Shown in pieces: positions 5,855-10,248 of a stretch of DNA of 10,248 bases. Each line of letters begins with the position of its first letter. The stretch's first letter is position 1. The notes under the pieces were generated by a model that saw nothing but the letters and a program-made list of their open reading frames with translations, did not search any database and was not told the origin of the DNA. Source of the DNA: an uncultured Eubacteriaceae bacterium (GTDB lineage: Bacteria > Bacillota > Clostridia > Lachnospirales > CAG-274); NCBI GenBank assembly GCA_947565475.1, contig CANOGI010000062.1:1-10248 (forward strand). The letters run 5' to 3'. The position numbers and the translations under genes are program-made.

Positions 5855-6826
5855 TTAGATAGCTAAAATTTTTAATATTTCATAAGATGTATTATCATAT
5901 TCTCTTTTATAAGCAAGGGCCTCGTCTAAATCTAAATCATCATAGTGACCGTCTCTGTATACCATAACTCGATTTTTTTTGCCCTTAATAAGAGCCTTAA
6001 CAGCGTTATATCCCATCATAGACGCCCTCATTCTGTCAAGAGCTGTGGGTATACCGCCTCTCTGAAGATGCCCTAAAATTGTCGCTCTTGTCTGAATCCC
6101 CGTAACTGACTCAATATGTTTAGCGAGCTCTTGGCTGCCTCCTATCCCCTCAGCGACAATAATAAGATTATGAGTTTTTCCCTGGCACCTGTTTTCAAGA
6201 ATTTGTTTAACAACAGCGTCATTGTCAATATCGGATTTCTCAGGAATAAGCACTTCCTCCGCCCCGCCTGTAATACCGCACCAAAGGGCGATAAATCCGG
6301 CATTTCTTCCCATAACCTCTACAATGCTGCATCTCTCATGAGAACATGAAGTGTCTCTTATTTTGTTTATGGCGTCCATTCCCGTATTAACGGCTGTGTC
6401 AAAACCAATAGTATATTCCGTGCAGTCTAAGTCTAAGTCAATTGTTCCTGGAATCCCCATAACGTTTACGTCGAATTTTTTAAGCGCCTGGGCACCGTGT
6501 AAAGAGCCGTCGCCTCCAATCACTATTAAAGCGTCAAGGCCAAGAACCTTATAGATTCCCGCGGCTTTTTTCTGTCCCTCTTCCGTTGTCATTTCAGGGC
6601 ACCTCGCGGTTAATAGAGCTGTACCGCCTCTATACATAATACTGGATACGGAAGTAGCGTCCATCTCTTTAAACTCTCCGTTTATAAGCCCCTCATAACC
6701 TCTTTTTATACCCACAACCTTAATATCGTTATGTATAGCGGTTCTTACAACGGCTCTAATAGCGGCGTTCATACCAGGAGCGTCGCCTCCGCTTGTCAAA
6801 ACACCTATTTTTTTTATAGAACTCAT
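5855..6826 (-). CDS. pfkA: ATP-dependent 6-phosphofructokinase
   Basis: Phosphorylates fructose 6-phosphate to fructose 1,6-bisphosphate with ATP, the committed step of glycolysis. The ATG at 6826 is chosen over one 7 codons upstream because GGAGG lies 10 nt before it and MSSIKKIGVLTSGGDAPGMN is the normal start, giving 323 residues (family about 320). Motifs: GGDGS (104-108), PGTID with catalytic D130, MGR (172-174), AEG (225-227) and GHLQRGG (252-258). Glycines at 107 and 127 match the ATP-type rather than the pyrophosphate-type enzyme. Effector-site arginines R24 and R28 and the RDTS motif (157-160) are kept, so allosteric control by phosphoenolpyruvate/ADP is likely. One oddity: the near-invariant Asn after the catalytic Asp (N128 in E. 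coli) is Leu131, giving TIDLDLD. First gene of the pfkA-pyk pair; dnaE is upstream but 0.9 kb away. Confidence 0.97.
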   Translation of the reverse strand: MSSIKKIGVLTSGGDAPGMNAAIRAVVRTAIHNDIKVVGIKRGYEGLINGEFKEMDATSVSSIMYRGGTALLTARCPEMTTEEGQKKAAGIYKVLGLDALIVIGGDGSLHGAQALKKFDVNVMGIPGTIDLDLDCTEYTIGFDTAVNTGMDAINKIRDTSCSHERCSIVEVMGRNAGFIALWCGITGGAEEVLIPEKSDIDNDAVVKQILENRCQGKTHNLIIVAEGIGGSQELAKHIESVTGIQTRATILGHLQRGGIPTALDRMRASMMGYNAVKALIKGKKNRVMVYRDGHYDDLDLDEALAYKREYDNTSYEILKILAI

Positions 6827-6847
6827 AAAAGCAATACCTCCATTCAT

Positions 6848-6887
6848 ATTCTACCATCATAAGTGGAAAATTATATTTACAAGTCAA
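6848..6887 (-). promoter_or_regulatory. Candidate promoter region of pfkA-pyk
   Basis: On the minus strand TTGACT (from 6882-6887) is followed by TATGAT (from 6856-6861) at a long 20-nt spacing, and then by TGGTAGAAT (from 6848-6856), which resembles an extended -10. None is ideal, but this is the only cluster of promoter-like hexamers close to the gene, and the large gap from dnaE implies that pfkA needs its own start. Confidence 0.33.
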
Positions 6888-6895
6888 GACCACTC

Positions 6896-6918
6896 GAATT
6901 TTTGTATAACAAAAATTC
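6896..6918. repeat. Perfect 10-bp inverted repeat upstream of pfkA
   Basis: GAATTTTTGT (6896-6905) and ACAAAAATTC (6909-6918) flank ATA. It sits 9 nt upstream of the TTGACT hexamer, where an operator could lie, but it could equally be a simple A/T hairpin belonging to the adjacent repeat cluster. Confidence 0.5.
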
Positions 6919-6946
6919 TCGTAACCGACGGCGAAAGTATTTTCAT

Positions 6947-7062
6947 TTGTATTCAAAATGAGGCTGGTCGCAAAACTTCGTTTTGCCGCTCGCCCTTGTA
7001 ACCTGGCTTGCACTCCCTCTGAATACAAGAGTAAGTTCCCCCGCTTAAAAAGCGGGGGACTT
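6947..7062. repeat. REP / IS605-end-like hairpin cluster
   Basis: Three structures are packed together. TTGTATTCA (6947-6955) pairs with TGAATACAA (7020-7028) and encloses a smaller stem, GCAAAAC/GTTTTGC (6970-6976 with 6980-6986). Next to it is a GC-rich hairpin, TCCCCCGCTT (7037-7046) with AAGCGGGGGA (7050-7059), extended by AAG/CTT past a one-base bulge. The C/G-run hairpin resembles those at the right ends of IS200/IS605-family elements, but no transposase or TnpB remains. The cluster is much more GC-rich than the surrounding intergenic DNA, which suggests an inserted, probably dispersed, element. Confidence 0.45.
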
Positions 7063-7742
7063 CCTCCGTCGATTAAAAAGCAAAGTCTATCCGTATTTTT
7101 GTTTCTCAAATTCATAAAAATATTCTAAATCTACGCTAATACTTTCACCTTTAAATTAAGCTTAAACTCGCTACCACTGAATTTAAAAGAATTTTAATAG
7201 CTAAACTTCTTCAGCCTGTTAAAACCAATTATAAACTCACTTATATCGCACCAATAAAATAGTAAATAAACAAATTCTAAAAAATAATGTATCAAAAAAT
7301 TCTTTTGTTGATTAACGCTAAAAATTTTGTTTATCAATATAATATAAATCAACTTACCGCATCTGTTTAAAATATTTTTCACATAAAACCGATAAATACT
7401 CATAACGTGCAATAATTTAAACGCGAATAAAAATTTGTAAGTACAAGTTTCTCACAAAACACTTGTTTTAAAAAAACGGAAAATTTTTCCGAAACAACAT
7501 CATACGTAAATTGTACAATTAAAATATGTTCTTCGTCAAGTTTTAAAAATAAAATAATATATTTTATTTTTAAGCTTTTTTTATAATAGTATACGTCAAT
7601 TTTCAAAAAAAATCAGCACAAATAAATATACTGTTTTTCAGCGCTTTATAAATTCCCCAAAACGCACAAAAAAACTTAAAATAAAATAACAAATTTATGG
7701 CAAAAAAACAAAAATAATTGATTTTTAACATACTTTTAAATA
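7063..7742. other. AT-rich non-coding part of the dnaE-pfkA gap
   Basis: About 680 nt of very AT-rich sequence. The minus-strand open frames here start at TTG, lack ribosome binding sites and have compositions expected of random AT-rich DNA. No clear GC-stem terminator follows dnaE; only weak A/T inverted repeats and T-runs are visible. I see no tRNA or recognisable riboswitch. Confidence 0.55.
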
Positions 7743-10248
7743 TCAGCCTTTTAATACTACTGATTTCTCACCCAAAATATTTTTAAGCTCGCTCATAAAA
7801 GAGTCATCTATAGTAATATAATTGGAACTTGTAAGAGTAAGTTTTTGTTTTTTCTTCTCATCATATATAATTACAGGCGTTTTTCCCTTTCTTTTTTTTA
7901 AAATATCTATTACATTATTTGGAGTAAGCTCCGACTCTTTAGATATTTTAAGCCATAAAGTTCTGTTTTTATTTATAATATCATCATACTCCGTAACGCT
8001 TTCGCAAATGACTTTTGTGGCTTGGTCTTCGGAAACGCTGGCGCGTCCGGAAATTAAAACAACATTGTCCTCAAAAATCACCTCTGAGTATTTTGAGTAG
8101 GAATCCGGAAATAAAATAACCTCTATAATACCGTCCAAGTCCTCAATACTGACAAAAGCCATAACCTTGTTATTTTTTGTGTACTTAATTGAGATTTCCG
8201 AAATAATACCTCCTATGATAACTTTTTGCCCATCATACATTTGGGTATAATCCGAAGAAAAATCAACACTTGTAAACGTAATATATTTCTCAAGAACATC
8301 TTTATACTCAAAAAGAGGATGCCCCGAAACATAAATTCCCAAAACCGCTTTTTCCTCTGAGAGAAGAAATTTTTTAGGATACTCCTCAATATTTGGAAGC
8401 TCGTCTTTATAAACATCCTCATCTTTTTTCTCCGTCATCTCAAAAAGGGATACTTGTCCCGCCATAGTCCTTTTTTTAACTTGTCCAAGACCATTATAAA
8501 TTTGTTTATAAACACTGGCGTATTGGGCTCTTTTCCCTCCTAAAGAATCAAAAGCTCCCGCTTTAATAAGACTTTCTATTGTTCTTGTGTTAAGCTCTCC
8601 CGAAAGTCTGTTCAAAAATTGTGTCATACTGATATAACTTCCATTTTTCTCTCTCTCCGCCACAAGAGCTCTAACGTTTCCGGCTCCAACATTTTTAATA
8701 GCGGAAAGGCTATACCTTATTTTCCCGCCGCTAACGCTGAAATTGTGAAAACTCTCATTAATGTCCGGAGGTAAAAGCTGAATACTCATCTTCCTGCAAG
8801 CGGCTATATACTCTGATATCTTGTCCGGAAAACTCATAACGCTTGTCATAAGCGCCGCCATAAACTCAACGGGATAATATGTTCTTAAATAAGCTGTTTG
8901 ATATGCCACAATAGCGTAAGCGGCCGCGTGAGATTTATTAAAGGCGTATTTGGCGAAATCTGTCATCTCGTCAAATATTTTCTCGGCGGCTTCTCTTTCT
9001 ATGCCGTTTTTAATACACCCTGGCACATCGTCGCCAAGACCCTCTATAAAATTTTCTCTCTCTCTCGCCATAACATCCGTTTTCTTTTTGCTCATAGCTC
9101 TACGCACAAGGTCGCTTCTGCCGAGACTATATCCGGCGAGTTCTCTTACAATCTGCATAACCTGTTCTTGATAAACAATACAGCCGTAAGTAGGCTCAAG
9201 TATTTTCTCAAGCGCGGGATGAGTATAAGTAATGGAGTCTTTATTATTTTTACCCTTTATATATTTAGGGATAAAATCCATAGGACCGGGACGATAAAGT
9301 GAAATCCCCGCTATAATATCCTCAAGGCTCGATGGCTGAAGCTCTCTCATAAATTGACGCATACCAGGACTCTCAAGCTGAAAAACCCCGTCTGTTTTAC
9401 CGCTTGAGATAAGCTCAAAAACATTTTTATCATCATAATCTATATTGGATATATCTATTTTTACTTTATGATTTCGCTCAACCTCAATAACAGCGTTATG
9501 AATTACCGTAAGGGTTCTAAGACCTAAAAAATCCATTTTCAAAAGTCCAAGCTCCTCAAGAGTCGTCATAGTATACTGAGTCGTGATAACACCATCATTT
9601 GAGTTAAGAGGAACATAGTCCACAACAGGCCTGTCACATATAACAACCCCCGCAGCGTGGGTGGAAGCGTGACGGGGAAGCCCCTCAAGTTTCATTGACA
9701 TATCAAGAAGATATTTAACTTTGGGAAAATTCTCATACTCCGATAAAAGTTCAGGATTCATCTCAAGAGCGTGTTTAATTGTTACTTTTCTGTTAAGCTC
9801 CATCGGAATCATTTTAGCGATTTTATCAACTTCCGAGTATGACATAGCTAAAGCCCGACCAACATCTCTTATAGCGTTTCTCGCCGCCATAGTTCCAAAA
9901 GTGACTATCTGGGCAACATGGTCTGCGCCGTATTTCTCCACAACATAATCAATAACCTCCTGTCGCCTCTCATAACAAAAGTCAATATCAATATCCGGCA
10001 TACTTATCCTCTCAGGATTTAAGAATCTCTCAAAAATCAAATTATATCTTAAAGGGTCAATATCCGTTATTTTAAGAGAATAGGCCACAATACTCCCCGC
10101 GGCGGAACCTCTTCCAGGCCCCACCATAATCCCGTTGTCTTTGGCGTATTTAATAAAATCCCATACTATAAGAAAATAATCAGTAAAACCCATACTCTCT
10201 ATTGTGTTAAGCTCATATTCAAGCCTCTTTCTAAGCTTATCGGTAACG
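7743..10248 (-). CDS. dnaE: DNA polymerase III subunit alpha (DnaE), N-terminus cut by window edge
   Basis: Replicative family C polymerase; in Bacillota DnaE works alongside PolC and extends RNA primers at the fork. The frame stays open to the last base, beginning VTDKLRKRLEYELNTIES before MGFTDYFLIVWDF, so 834 residues are visible and roughly 300-350 residues, including the N-terminal PHP domain, are missing. Catalytic aspartates are present: D87 and D89 in PDIDIDF, and D239 in LLKMDFLGLRTLT (numbered from the first visible residue). GPGRGSAAGS, EPTYGCIVYQEQVMQI and AFNKSHAAAYA are palm/finger signatures. An HhH-like AIKNVGAGN lies near 516-524, the sliding-clamp motif QVSLF at 598-602, and an OB fold from about 675 to 740. 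The gene ends normally (TGA) and looks intact. It keeps the dnaE-pfkA-pyk order of clostridia but with a 916-nt gap. Confidence 0.97.
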   Translation of the reverse strand, partial: VTDKLRKRLEYELNTIESMGFTDYFLIVWDFIKYAKDNGIMVGPGRGSAAGSIVAYSLKITDIDPLRYNLIFERFLNPERISMPDIDIDFCYERRQEVIDYVVEKYGADHVAQIVTFGTMAARNAIRDVGRALAMSYSEVDKIAKMIPMELNRKVTIKHALEMNPELLSEYENFPKVKYLLDMSMKLEGLPRHASTHAAGVVICDRPVVDYVPLNSNDGVITTQYTMTTLEELGLLKMDFLGLRTLTVIHNAVIEVERNHKVKIDISNIDYDDKNVFELISSGKTDGVFQLESPGMRQFMRELQPSSLEDIIAGISLYRPGPMDFIPKYIKGKNNKDSITYTHPALEKILEPTYGCIVYQEQVMQIVRELAGYSLGRSDLVRRAMSKKKTDVMARERENFIEGLGDDVPGCIKNGIEREAAEKIFDEMTDFAKYAFNKSHAAAYAIVAYQTAYLRTYYPVEFMAALMTSVMSFPDKISEYIAACRKMSIQLLPPDINESFHNFSVSGGKIRYSLSAIKNVGAGNVRALVAEREKNGSYISMTQFLNRLSGELNTRTIESLIKAGAFDSLGGKRAQYASVYKQIYNGLGQVKKRTMAGQVSLFEMTEKKDEDVYKDELPNIEEYPKKFLLSEEKAVLGIYVSGHPLFEYKDVLEKYITFTSVDFSSDYTQMYDGQKVIIGGIISEISIKYTKNNKVMAFVSIEDLDGIIEVILFPDSYSKYSEVIFEDNVVLISGRASVSEDQATKVICESVTEYDDIINKNRTLWLKISKESELTPNNVIDILKKRKGKTPVIIYDEKKKQKLTLTSSNYITIDDSFMSELKNILGEKSVVLKG

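Noticed and set aside
6756..7115. 119-codon minus-strand frame over the pfkA start and upstream hairpins
   Set aside because: Runs out of frame into pfkA and through the hairpin cluster; no conserved protein, and the pfkA start is well fixed.
7194..7412. 72-codon minus-strand frame in the same gap
   Set aside because: TTG start, no ribosome binding site and no family features; hydrophobic residues follow from AT content rather than a clear membrane design.
7400..7606. 68-codon minus-strand frame in the dnaE-pfkA gap
   Set aside because: Starts at TTG, lacks a ribosome binding site, and has a Phe/Ile/Tyr/Lys-rich composition typical of untranslated AT-rich DNA.

Overview
The window looks like chromosomal DNA of a low-GC Gram-positive bacterium (Bacillota), most likely of the class Clostridia. 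The grounds are the AT-rich sequence, strong AGGAGG-type ribosome binding sites, sigma-A-type promoters with 17-nt spacers, and two gene clusters typical of that group: rplS-ylqF and dnaE-pfkA-pyk. A small gene with a spore-protein-like motif suggests, but does not prove, a spore former. Everything recognisable is housekeeping except one AT-rich acyltransferase-like gene, one unrecognised small gene, and several repeat or hairpin elements. I found no convincing new multi-gene system.

Layout. 1-1021 holds no gene I can support. It contains a degenerate tandem repeat (10-207), an internally looped hairpin (224-266) and very AT-rich sequence. 1022-1198 (minus) is a 58-codon gene with an excellent ribosome binding site and a TEFANE motif, which may be a spore SASP-like protein. 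1314-2177 (minus) is ylqF/rbgA and 2243-2605 (minus) is rplS. They are read from a near-consensus promoter at 2821-2849 through a leader of about 210 nt that folds into several hairpins. Diverging from it is a second promoter (2916-2944) driving tRNA-Leu with anticodon AAG (2978-3060) and its terminator. 3290-4153 (plus) is a very AT-rich gene for a predicted GNAT-like acyltransferase. It converges on pyk across 4144-4410, a hairpin-rich stretch with imperfect terminal inverted repeats, possibly a MITE.

4420-5838 (pyk) and 5855-6826 (pfkA) are a tightly spaced minus-strand pair encoding the two committed steps of glycolysis. 6827-7742 is a 916-nt non-coding gap containing a REP/IS605-end-like hairpin cluster. 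7743-10248 is the C-terminal 834 residues of DnaE, cut by the window edge.

Functionally the window joins ribosome assembly (L19, RbgA, a tRNA), glycolysis (PfkA, Pyk) and replication (DnaE). The non-core sequence lies in the gaps between these blocks.
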